Of a DNA stretch of 64,000 bases, positions 38,550 to 50,700 are shown in pieces. Position numbers and translations under genes: made by a program. The notes under the pieces were generated by a model. The model was not told where the DNA came from. It did no database searches and saw nothing but the letters and a program-made list of their open reading frames with translations. The DNA comes from Hirudo medicinalis (Eukaryota; Annelida; Clitellata; Hirudinida; Hirudinidae): NCBI GenBank assembly GCA_011800805.1, contig MPNW01000357.1:85471-149470 (forward strand), given 5' to 3'. Within the stretch, counting starts at the first letter, position 1; each line of letters begins with the position of its first letter.

Positions 38550-41500
38550 ATGGCATTTAGATTGGGAAAAAATGGATCAAAGTCTCTTCCGCAATTAGTT
38601 CATGCAATTGGCAAGTTTTCTGCTTTCACAATCAATGCTCTAATTGTGTATACATTCTGTTTTCGTCTATTGATAATTTGGACTTAATATCTTTAAACGC
38701 TTTGCGCCTTCGGGCATTACATTTGTCCTTACATGTCAGTTGATAATAAATATCGTTGTGCTTGTTATGCATGTTATCGATACATTGAGAGCTATTGTTT
38801 ATATTCACTTAATAAGCGAATTTTTAAATGTTAGAGTTTAGAAGCATCAGTGTTTTAGTTCAAGTTTGTGTCTGTTAATTTCAAGAAAAATGTGTTATAT
38901 GTAAAATATGTGTTAAATTTATGCTAATCATATTAAAATTTTGATCAATGCATCTTCCATCAATCAGAGACTGCCACTGATGGACGCACAAAAGATACCG
39001 AGGATTGGTCTCTCTTCATGGGTATTTGTGACTTAATCAACAGCACTGAAGATGGGTTAGTTTGCTGTCATTATTGTCCATGTTGATAATTATATTTAAT
39101 TGTTAGTTGTAATTTTATAAAAAAAAAATTACTTTTAGTCCAAAGGAAGCTATAAAAACTTTTCGAAAAAGATTCGCGACCAAGTATCCTCCTAGCATTA
39201 TTCTCACTCTTTCAGTTAGTAATCTGTTAGTTTCTGTCAATTTGTTGATCAATCGATCAATTAATCATTTGTCATGAGAACAATTTACAAATTACTAGAC
39301 ACTCGATATTTCTTTGGAAACAAAAATAATGTTTTCTCAGGAAGCTTGCATTGTTGGCTTCGGCAGCTTGTCTCAAAATTTTCTCTGTAAAAGTTACAAT
39401 TCAAAACCCAATTATTGAGAGATGATTAAATACTGAAAGACATCAATCCATTGATTTAAATCAATTAAGCAATTCTAAGCAAAGGTTGGAGCTTGCAAAA
39501 TTTTCCATGAGTTTTGTTTCATGATTTACAGCTACTGGAAACTTGTGTTAAGAACTGCGGAAAAAGGTTCCACGTGCACCTGGCCAATAAGGATTTTCTG
39601 CAGGATTTCATGAAGATCATCAGTCCGAAGAATAATTACTCGGTCGCTCTTCAGAACACCGTGCTCGGATTGCTACAGGTCGATCGTTTGTTGTGCCGAT
39701 CAAATCCACGATCAGTCCTAATCATTTGCACACCACGTTAAGTAGTTATCCGGACATGCCCGAGTAATTGCAGATAGCGATTCGGATAACAACGAGGGAA
39801 TTAATGAGTCGATGCTGTGTTGCTGTTATTAAGAATTCTATTTTATGAACTGCTTCATTGTTCGTGAATTGTGCTTGCTTTTACACTTAGACGTGGGCCT
39901 ATGCCTTCCAATCGAGTCCCGAACTGAAGGAAGTCTGCAAGACTTACCAGGAGCTCAAAGTGAAGGGCGTTGATTTTCCTCCCCTCGACGCGGACCAAGC
40001 GTCCATGACCTTCATATCTGCCCAGGTTCAATTGAAAGCTTTTAATCTGAAATCACCAGTTATTCAAACTGAAGATTACATTTGATAATAATTATCAATT
40101 CAAGAATGATAATGGTGATGATAGTCGTATTTTAATTTTATTTTAAGTTGTTGATCTTTGATGCTTTTTATTGGGCTCATGTTCATTGTAAATAAATAAA
40201 AACTCTTAAATAAACCAACATCGAAGTTGAATGTCAGAAATGTTCAATAATCAGACAAGTAATGTTTAGAATACTTGAATACAATGAAAACATCAATTTT
40301 CTGTTAAATCAAACTTGTGTTGTCATTTTGTTGCAATGATCACGTATCCTTTATTTGTTGTGATTTTGTCACGTACCTTCAAGATTGGTCTCAACTTCTA
40401 ACTTGTGCCTCAAATTTACTGGAGTCTGATTGGTTGAATTTATACTTTAAACCATTAGAGTACCCCGGTTTCTCGACCAGTGACGGAAGGATCTTGTTAC
40501 AAAAAGACAGTAAGCATTTGAATGTGATTCTGACATTTTGTAATTAAAGCTGAAACATGAATTTTTCAAGCCAAATTAATATTAGCAACTAACAACAATA
40601 ATAATATTAAATATAGTCTTAATTTGAGTAGTTAATGTTCTTGATGACAATTGGGTGATGACCCCAACAACCTTGCAGCCGGTGCAACATCCAACGTCGC
40701 CAGCCTTCCAACCCTCTTTCAATCCTGCCACCCTTGACCTTACTGGGAGGGGCAGGGAGGGCACAGAGGTCGTGACCTCTCTCGACTCTGAGAAGATGAA
40801 CAAACTGAGGTCGGATCTGGCTACAGTGCAGCAGAATTGCAAGGTCTTTGGGGATCTCCTTACCGAGGTGACTCGTGGTGGAGGGTCAGGATCAACATCT
40901 GACCTTGAACTCCTTGAGGTAGGTCGACGAAGGTTTAGGTTCCTTTGCTGTGTTTGTTGCTGCTTTTGCATTCAAATTACTTTTACAAATGACTAATTAT
41001 CGCAAATGTTTAACAATGAAGGTTTTCAGACTAATTTCCATCTTTTGGTTTCCTTGTACATCTGTTTTTCTGATTTCATGCAGTGATGTTTGTAGAATGG
41101 AATTAAATAGGTTATCATTGTTATCTTATTATTATCGACATTACCACATTATGGCAACAATGATGATGGCTACAACAACAACATTAAAATTACCTCAAAA
41201 GGAATTGAACAACACCTGTCGAGGTATGCAGGAGAGAGTGCTCAGCCTCATACAGAAGATTCAGATAGACTCTGTAACAGGTGGGTAGCTTGTTGTGCTA
41301 GTGCATTATCATTGTTGATCATTTTGGCAATGTCTTTGCTCGTTTGACCAATCATCCTCAAAACAGAGGAACTACTTCTCGTCAACGATGAATTGAACAA
41401 CGTGTTCTTGCGCCATGATCGTTACCGCAGGATGACCTCGGGCCAGGGTCAACCTCGAGTTTCGGATGAGGTCAGAGATGTGGTGAGCGTGATGAGGATG

Positions 41501-42797
41501 GTAATGGCGATTGTTTATTGACAACAGTTTTATGATATTCATCGATGGCTATAAAATTGAGATGACGACGACGGCCGAAACCATGGAAAGTGATATTAAG
41601 AATATTTTCAGATGGAAGACAGTCCCAAAAGCTCGACGCCAACACCTCTGGCAGCGGCAGCAGTGGGAGGTGTTGTCGAGAACGAAGTACCTGTCGATAA
41701 CCTCATCGACCTCGACGATTCACCAGCTGCAGAAGCTGTCGGTGCTGGAATGGCCAACCTCAGTAAGTGGACTTCATAAGTTGATATTGTGATGATAGGC
41801 AATGATGGTAGATAATGATGACAACAAAGGGTAACGTTTAAGAAAGAATATGTTAATGGTGTTTGTTCACGTAGCCGCGAAACCTACGTGTAAATAAAAT
41901 GTTCATTAATACTAGTTTAATTAATAATAGTTCATTAATAGTTTTACTTTCATAAAATATTCATAGTTGCTTTGTTAAACGACAAGATAAAACCCTGTTT
42001 ATTTTTTGTCTATTTTAGGCTTGAATACGACTCCCCAGCAAAAACCGTACGATCCCTTCTCGCCCGTCGAGTAAGAATTCCTTTCTTCTTTTGCAGTCTT
42101 TAAAATTATTTTAATTTCAGCGCTTTTGTTACCGACCTTCGTCGACAGGACGGTTTGCGATCGGGGGTTACAAATCAGTGAACCGTGTTGAGCGATGGAA
42201 AATTCTATTAAAAGAGTTAACTCGGTCATTAAAATAATTTAAATCCATCCGAAATCTCACATTTCGTTGCTCATTTTTTAGGCCCGGCAAAGACACTTCG
42301 GATTTCACGCAGGTGGTGAGTATTTCGTTTCTTTTCATCGACATTAGCACATCATGAACTCTGAATATATTGCATCACAAATGAAATTGTTAAGAAGAAA
42401 ATAAATTTGATTACTAAATTATTAATTATAGTATTGACTACTAATTGATATTAATTATATTATTGATTAATAATTATTATTCATTTAGGGGGATATTGAC
42501 CACAGAGATTTTGAAGAGATGGAGGAATGGCTTAAAAAGAACGAAGTAGGCTTATTTTAAGACCGTTTTAATGGGGATCGTATTGTTGCTATCAATCATA
42601 TACATTATTATATTAATTATAAACGTGCTTTTAGCTTACTCTTATTTATGAATATATGAATATTATGAATATAATTTGCAATTTTAAAGACACCAACCAG
42701 TAACACCACAACAAGTTCTGAGTTTGAAAGATTCCTTGCAGAAAGGATCAATGCTAGCAGCCAATTACCTCCAGCCAATCAGAAGCAGAGTAATTAA
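38550..42797 (+). CDS. TOM1: TOM1-like VHS-GAT endosomal sorting adaptor
   Basis: Adaptor that binds ubiquitinated cargo, Tollip and clathrin on endosomes. Thirteen exons: 38550-38610, 38968-39055, 39139-39214, 39532-39678, 39891-40025, 40679-40918, 41202-41280, 41367-41482, 41612-41762, 42019-42070, 42282-42315, 42489-42545, 42690-42797. Phases close and give 447 residues. VHS domain: residues about 5-150 ([35 protein letters not shown]). GAT domain: about 205-310 ([32 protein letters not shown]). An acidic NLIDLDD motif follows at about 344-350, and the tail has EEWLKKNE and [12 protein letters not shown], as in TOM1/TOM1L2. Intron 1 has a GC donor (ATTG|GCAAGT); using it restores the IE-TAT sequence matching IEKAT of human TOM1. 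The exon 5/6 junction rests on phase alone, and a small extra exon there is possible. Confidence 0.93.
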
Positions 42798-45022
42798 TTA
42801 AACAAACGAGCCTCAGTTGATTGGCCGCCATAAATCTTCCAAACTTGACATAACTGCATTCAAATCACAAAACTATTATTATGTTGGCTTTCTTAACATT
42901 TGATGAGGAGAACATAAATGATCGACCACATTAGTTTTATTATTGCGATTCTTTTCTTAAAATACGAGTTTACAATTTACGACATGACCGTGGAGGCTTT
43001 TCATCGCCTGTTTCTAACTTGCTTGGAACCCCATCATCAGTGACCTTCCATTGTTGCTGCTGCTTTTATCTCAATCAATGTAAACATTGCTTGGTGATTC
43101 GTTTGATCAAAAACAAAACAGAATTTCTGGTGCCGCTTCTCATATTTTTCTCCGTGTTGTTGTCTGATGATTCATCTTTTTTCTGGGGATGCAATGAAGA
43201 CGTATGACATGTCATTGAAGTCAACATTTCATTTCACTTTTACGTGAAGAAATAGAAACCTCCAACTTTGCTTGCTTTTCAGCCCTTCAATCTGACTTAA
43301 TTTCATTTTGTTGCTTCTTTTGTCGTAAATTCTCGGTATTATCTTCGAACCCATCGCATTTTTTAAATCGTAATTTGCTTAAAGCAAGGGAAACATGATT
43401 TAATTTATTCATAAGCTACAAAATGTATTCAATGGCTGCAAGAGCATTGGAGATTAATATATTAATAGGACCGTTTATAATTTTATTTTGAAATTCTGTT
43501 GGATCTCATTGGAGGAAAGTATATTAAGGAAGTAGATATTTTTTAAGTCAGAGATCTGGGACATACTAATAATAACTACTAATTCACGTACTAATTAATT
43601 GCTTGATTGATCGACTGACTCTGAGATCATTCCATTTTTATTTATGCATTTTTTAAAAATTTGTTGTTCATTAATCCCATTAATGGAATTTGATGTCAAA
43701 AGAAAAACGTATTTGCATCTGTGAAGTATGTTTCATCATTTCTGAGGATGTTGTTTGGCTTCCTTAAAGCTTTCACTTCATTTTGACTATCTTGAAGCTG
43801 TAGGTTGTTGAGATAATTTCACGAGCTTGTTTGTTGACTATTTCAATTTTTTATGGAAAATCAAATGCCGCATGAAATAAAATTTATTTTAACTTGAACC
43901 AAAAATTATGTAGTGGCAATATTGCACTACTAGAAATCTTATAAATTGGTTTGCATTGAGGGTCTAAATAGCCTTAAGATAAGTGGCTGAATGTATTGAA
44001 CTGAGGTAGAGCTACTTTCACTAAGCGTCATTGTTGATGAGGAATTGATTGTTCCGCATACTTATTTGCTTTCGTTCATCATTCTTCTGCGACAACCAGT
44101 TCATAATTCAGCAATGATTTTCACTAGGGATTTGTACAGAAATTCGTGACGGGGTTAGGACTGTTAACCAAGAGCAGGGGCACATCTCTCCAACTGGCTG
44201 AAGATTTGACCAGGAACGTCATCCGATGACCTTTGTGAGACGGTGGGTGGGAACATCCATCCGGACATTTTCTCAGGGTTCCTCATGCTATATGTATATA
44301 TAGGGGACAGCGAGCGAAACGAGTGTGAAGAGATTTTTGACTCGGGCAGACCGTCGTTTCTTTTTGTTCTAATAAAAGTTATTTCGTATAAAATTCGATT
44401 GATTTGGGTCTTAAGTTTTAAGTCATTCGGGTCTTAATAAAGCAGTCGTTCCCGAGTATATATATATATATACAATTATAATTATATACAATATACATTT
44501 ATACAATTATATATATATATGTAGGTGGTAGCATTGCTTGAACCGTGACGTGCTCAAAAAAGGTGGAGACATGACAATATGATTCCGCTTTAACAAGACC
44601 AAAATTGAATTAACCTGTTTGCTTGGAAATATACATCACAATGGGGGATCCTTCCTATTTTGAATGTCCTTAGAAAAACCTAGAACAAGTGAAGGTGCAT
44701 CTGACCTAAACTGTATATGATGCCATGCAAATTAATTATTGTTATATACTATATTATATAGTAGTAGAAATAATATTTGTTTATGTAATTGTCAAAATCA
44801 GTACTCATTCGATTATTCATTTTTTATTTGATATGCGTTGCAACAATTGCTTAAGTTAATTCGAATACAATTTAGGTTTCCCAAACTAAAAAAAATAACA
44901 AAAAATATTCAATAAAATTGTAATAACAGAATGATGCCTTTATATTAGTGCACATTAAAGCTTTTGATATAAAAAAAACATTGGACCACAATCGGTTGTG
45001 TTTTGGTTTGAGCTGGCTTCTG
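42798..45022. other. Intergenic interval between TOM1 and DCTN3
   Basis: AT-rich, with an (AT)n microsatellite at about 44455-44522. The block 44150-44350 is GC-richer and includes GACAGCGAGCGAAACGAGTG, but I see no reading frame or repeat identity for it. Confidence 0.5.
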
Positions 45023-46990
45023 ATGTCCAAATCGTCTGTAATTGCGGACAACATGTTGGAAGACTTAGATAGAAGACTGCATCATATAGAGAGGCAAATA
45101 TTTGGAAAAGCCCCGGCAGAGGGAGAGTATCCGAAGGTGAGACTTTTGCCATGTATTTTGTAGAGACATTCTTTCATTTGTTTGCAAATATTTCAAACTT
45201 AGTCTGGTTCAAATATTTAAAAATGTAATTGTTTTAAATTTACGTTTATGTTAATCGTAGCCGTTACTTTCAGTTGGTGGACAGTATCAATTCTCTCAAT
45301 TCACTTGTAAACACTACAGCTTCTGGAAAAAGTAATTTGGAATCACTATTCAAGAGAGGTAAGTTGAGTTTCAAAAAGGGCATTTTTCCCTTTAAAGTTT
45401 GCTTATGATTATACAAATCTTAATAGAAAATTCATATTTAAAAGTAAAAACTCAGAAACCACTTCTTCAAAACATTAAGGATAATAGATATTGTTGCTAT
45501 TTTTAGTCCTGTTGATCTAACAGTCCAACTTCTTGAGTAAATTGGATCACCATACAATTTTATATTCACCATGTTCGGATAATTAATGTTCTGTAGATTG
45601 TCGTTTTCAAAGCCCATTCAAGTAAACATTTTAATGAGCTACAACAACCAGCGTTTGTTTCTCGAGGAAACAATAAGCATAATGTTATTTGCATTTAAAT
45701 TTTAAAAATGTCATCATGCTGAGGAGAAAACATGTGAAAGAATATTAAAGTTTTTCATCCAGTCTCTGAGCTCGACCAAGACCTGGAGCTGGATCACATA
45801 GAACAACAGGTTCTCTCCATGGAGACCAAACTGGATCTCATACTTCCAAGTTAGTTTTAAGGATTTTCAAAGCATATATGAAAAATTTATGCTGAGTTTG
45901 GGGGAAACTTGCACGAACAAATGCTTTTGTAAATGGTGTGTTATTTGGTATAAATGGATGTGTGAATCGAAGAAAGTTCTATAGATAGTTCTATAGTCAT
46001 AAATACAGATTACAAATTGCAAAGATACAAAGATATTTGCCAGATCATGCTGAAAATCATGCACTCAAATAATATTTCTAAATATAACTAAACTTTATGC
46101 AACATTTCTTATACAATAAACTCATAAAATAATTGCTTGACAGTGAAGAACCTTTTGCTGGAGCAGGCTTTAGCCTTGGAGAAGATAGAATCCATGATGG
46201 ACGTGCTGGGCAGCGAACACATCAAAGGTTTTGCATTTATAAATTATGCTGATTTTCTCTTATTGGCTGCCTAATGCTCCCTGATCCAGATTATTTTTAT
46301 TTACATGATAAAAATCACCAAATGCAATTCCATATGTTGATTTTAAGGCTTGAGATTAACGCAAGACATTTAAACCTTTTTAGTTGTTCCTGGACTTCAG
46401 AACAATCTCTATTCACTGACCAAGTTGCACATCCAACAAGAAGTAAGTCATGCTTGACCACACTCTGGAAAAATGCACTGATAAATTATGGTTGATTTTG
46501 AAACCTCGCACCTTGTATATTGCCATCAAAGTTACATTTATTGTTGAAACCCTGCACCATGGACACCTCAATTTGTAATTATCTGGCAAATTGATCCATT
46601 AGGAGGAAGCAGGCCAGTTAGCAGAGGAGACGATCGACCTCATCACCAAGTACAACTCCTTGGTGAGGATGCACTCATGTTTTACATTTGAAAGACCTAC
46701 GCATATATATAGATCGTGGGTTCCCAACACAAGCATTGCAAAGAACTTTGTGCTTTGGCTTAATCTTAGTGAAATGCAATGAATCTTATCACATTTAACC
46801 ACGCATTTTGCTCCTTGCACAGATAACGTTTTTTGTAACTTCCCCACCAAAAATTCAGTCACTTTATAAAATACAGGAATTTTTGTTACAGATCGAACAG
46901 ATGTCTTCATTGTTTCTGAGATGGACAACCAATGTCTGCGAGCTCGAGTCATTCGCACAAGATCCGGAAAGCCAAGCGGAAGAGGCCTGA
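45023..46990 (+). CDS. DCTN3: Dynactin subunit 3 (p24)
   Basis: Shoulder subunit of dynactin, the cytoplasmic dynein cofactor. Seven exons: 45023-45136, 45274-45358, 45763-45849, 46144-46227, 46384-46442, 46603-46662, 46892-46990. All phases close and give 195 residues (human about 186). The N-terminal LEDLDRRLHHIERQIFG matches the LQ.R...LE.WV.G pattern, and LDHIEQQVLSMETKLD, ALEKIESMMDVLGSEHIK and TKLHIQQE..AGQLAEET (compare IHIQQQDQCVEITEES) follow in order. The C-terminus IEQMSSLFLRWTTNVCELE matches LSKQFVQWDELLCQLE. The protein is almost wholly helical or coiled-coil. The start at 45023 was chosen because it gives a human-like length; the frame is open further upstream, and Met at 45053 is an alternative. 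Confidence 0.92.
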
Positions 46991-47127
46991 CTCAATTGAC
47001 AACTTTAAATCCATTTATTTATTTTAGTCCTTAGGTGATTGGGTGCCTCCGTTCTTCATTCTGCACTCGCTTAAAGCTTCTGCAAATAATCTCGTTTGTT
47101 TATAGTCTCTGGTTTTGATTTTCATAA

Positions 47128-47415
47128 GGCATAGCCATGGGGGGAATGCCTTATCCATTGATTTGCCCCTTAATATTTTTCTAAATCCACATAATCCGTA
47201 AGTAATTTATTGATCGCAATAGAGCAATAAATTGGGAAATCTACAGACATCAATATTTGTCATACATTTCAAGTTTCAATAACTGAATTAAAAGTCTTTT
47301 ATCGCGAATTCGCTCGCTGCTAATCTATTACCATATGTTATTCTTGCGTATCATTTAAGTGCACACAAAGTAAAGCCCTACTTCTACTGATTTTAAAATC
47401 CTTGCTATGCCACTG
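47128..47415. mobile_element. Dispersed TIR repeat (family B), copy 3
   Basis: Starts GGCATAGCCATGGGGGG and ends GATTTTAAAATCCTTGCTATGCCACTG, whose reverse complement begins CAGTGGCATAGC, so the ends are short inverted repeats. The interior shares TTTTTCTAAATCCACATAATCC, AATTTATTGATCGCAATAGAGC and AAGTTTCAATAACTGAATTA with copies 1 and 2. About 290 bp with no ORF; a MITE-like non-autonomous element, possibly hAT-related. Confidence 0.6.
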
Positions 47416-47794
47416 TTGATCATGCATTTTGATGATTTTGTTGACTCAACAGGATTTAAACCAGATCCAGACAATGGTAACCATTTTATGCTCAGGTGAC
47501 TATTATGCATTATCAGCGATGAATCATGCTCTCAAGTATCCCATTCTGGAACCAAACATTCCAGATTCTTGTAACCTCGGCTGCCATTGCAGAGATTCAT
47601 GACCCATCAATCATAATCGATATTCAATTAGTTGCAGTAACCGGTATTGAATAGCAAAACAGTAGTTTCATTCTCATCAACCATTCTCTCAGTTCAGATG
47701 AACATGAAGTAAACACAAACACCAAATCAATGAAAGCTGATTAACTAATATGACTCATACTCTTGAGAGCAGAAATTCAGTCGCTAACACCAAG

Positions 47795-50700
47795 TCACAC
47801 CATGCCTTGCTGCTTGCCTCCTATGGTCAGGAATGATGCATTACATTCACTGTGCAGGGCTATGACTGCGTCCGTTATGAAGGCCATCGTACCGAACTCC
47901 CCTGTCGGAGCTGAGTCATAGAACTGCCAGCAGATGCCACCCCTGGATTTACAGGAGGGCTCGACGGTGGACGGAGGCTTCCTCAGATTTTTGGAAGGCG
48001 TGCAACAGTTACGACTGACCCTCTCCCTTTCCATGCTCTGCCATCATTAATATAAACTTTATTTCTTTATATAATGCACCAAAAGCTAGTGAATAAGTAT
48101 AACATTATATTCATTATGACTATTTTATGCAATGAAATTATATCAATCAAGGGCCAAAAGAGCATTTATCATCACTAGTTGGCTGAACATATTTATACCT
48201 GGTTTCTGAGAAAGAGATTGACGGCAGCAAACAAGATCTCAGTGATGTTGACGACCCTCTTGAACTCCATGTTGAGTCTTGTATTAGAAAACATCCGACT
48301 CAGAAGGAAAATGGCTTCCACAACCAAATTGAGGAGTTCAGGAGGTTTCACGAGCCTCAGGGTTGAGTAGAGGATAGCTGTGAAATTCAGGTTCTGATCA
48401 CTGTACTGTCAAAACCAAATGAAAAACAGTTAAAATATTTCTTGTCTGATTACTATGTCTGAACTGAGGAGATGTAAGAGCAAAATGTTGTGCAAGGGAA
48501 CAGGGATATATTATGTCTTGCAGGTATACTTACATCCTTGACATGTACATAGACTGCTTTATGACATGCCTGAACTAAGCAAATTCATAATGGAATTAAC
48601 ATAATTTATTAACGATGAAATGTTCGTATAATAATAAATATCTGTCATAAATCTGAAACAGAAAAACCCAGTCAGATTTATCACCTTCTCAGTCACGTCA
48701 CTCTTGATGACTCTCCCATCAAACGAGAGGCCCTTACACTGAAATGTATAAGAAATTAAACTGATATCAGTAATAATAATAGCATGTCATTCACTCACAT
48801 CAGCGAATGGATGAACATAGAATTTGTCAACATGATGCATTATATTAAAGTCCATTGATTATCAAAGATTCATAATGAAAAACCCCTAAACTACAGAGTA
48901 TCATCATCACCTTGGTAAGCAGCTGCCATACACCAAGTATGAATTCATTTGGCAGCCTCATCAGCACTCCATCCAGGCACCTTCTCTTGAGCCACACACC
49001 AGGTTGCAAGTAACTGTCGATGTTCTCTACCAGACCCTGGTGGAAGTTAAGGGGCTTTGACATTGACAGCATCAACAATGACATAACATCTATTTAATTG
49101 AGGAAATGTAAATAATTGTAAAAATAGTTAAATAAAAGATGGTACATATAGGATGACATCTGTTGAAATAAAAAATTCATCACTCCTACACTAAGTAGGA
49201 ATTTGTGGTCCAAGCCAGGATTTAAACATGTTCAGGTAAACATTCTTTGACATAGTTTAAAACAAGTGGCAGAGCTACAAAAGCTAATAAAAATGAACGT
49301 TTAAACTTACACTATGCTTGTGTTTGGCCAAATTCCTACCAAATTCGACTGAAAGGAAATGAATATGTTTTCAGGAATTAACTCGATTGTAGTGGCAAAC
49401 ATTGAAAATGATAGGATATATATCCTCACATCAAAATTAGTAATCCACAAATAATCATTGCAATATATTCCAAAATAATACAACACGAAGATACTTTTTT
49501 TATGGGTTATAATGGAATGCAGAGTGAACTTACAAATGTCCTGAGTCTTGTTCAACTCATCCCCTTTCAAAATCAACTCTACAAAGCACTTGAGCTCGTA
49601 GGGACTTAGACAGGCCAAATATGTTGTGGCCATTTCCTCTGTTATTATTATTAATATATTAATTACTATTATTTTATTTCCAACAAATTATTGAAGGGTC
49701 AATGACAACTAACGCAAGTTTGCATCTTTCAGTGAAAATAAACACTGAACAAATATGTTGTAAACTAAAGCTATAAATAATACATAATCAATCATTTAAT
49801 GACAAGGCATTTGCTGAGGTCGATGACGCAGACATCGGATTAGAAGCTTAAGAGTTATGGAGCTGTTAAGTTTAGGAGTCAGAATTTCATGATTTGATGA
49901 CGCGGTTGCTGAACAAATGCAGCAATTTTCTTGCTGTAAGCGGAGGGGTGACCGCGGTTTTCATCAGTTATGAAAACTGAGTTACAAGCTGTTTATTGTG
50001 AGAGCTCCATACTGCGGACCAAGGATTGGACGGACGTCGGAACAATACATTTTGTTTAGTTCTTTAACGAACAAATTTAAGTGGTCTAATTCTCACAAAA
50101 GCCTTGTGAACGATGATATTGATATGGGCTTGAAAAGTGAGTCTATTGTCAATGATGATACCAAAGTTTTGGATATTGTTTGTGGAGGATAAGTAGTTAA
50201 GAAGGCAATTGAACAGTTCGATTCCGTACTCTCTTGATGGAGGTCTGAACTACATTATGATAATTACAATGTAATCAGTAATTAATTTTTAAACAATAAA
50301 TTATTAACAACTCAGAGTTGGTTGAAAGCTGAATGAAACACATCACCATTGCACTCGAACTGAAGTGAAAGATCTGTGATCATGGCTTGGTAGATAGCCT
50401 GTATATCGACGCATACCATTTGATCAAATATGGACCTATTGCTCTGGTAGACCATCCACACATAGACCAGCAGCTCCTACCAGCATGTAAATCAATAACT
50501 GATAAAAAAGGAACAAAGATCAATATAAGTAAATACATATTTAAAAGACAATTTATGCACTTTCTAAAATAATTTTATCATTATTACAACATTAGGAACA
50601 TACTTGTAGGAGACTGATCATGTAAGGATTATTCCTTGACACAATCTGAATTGTTGTCATGATATCCAAATCATGGTGAGGCCTGAAATTTTAGCCAAGG

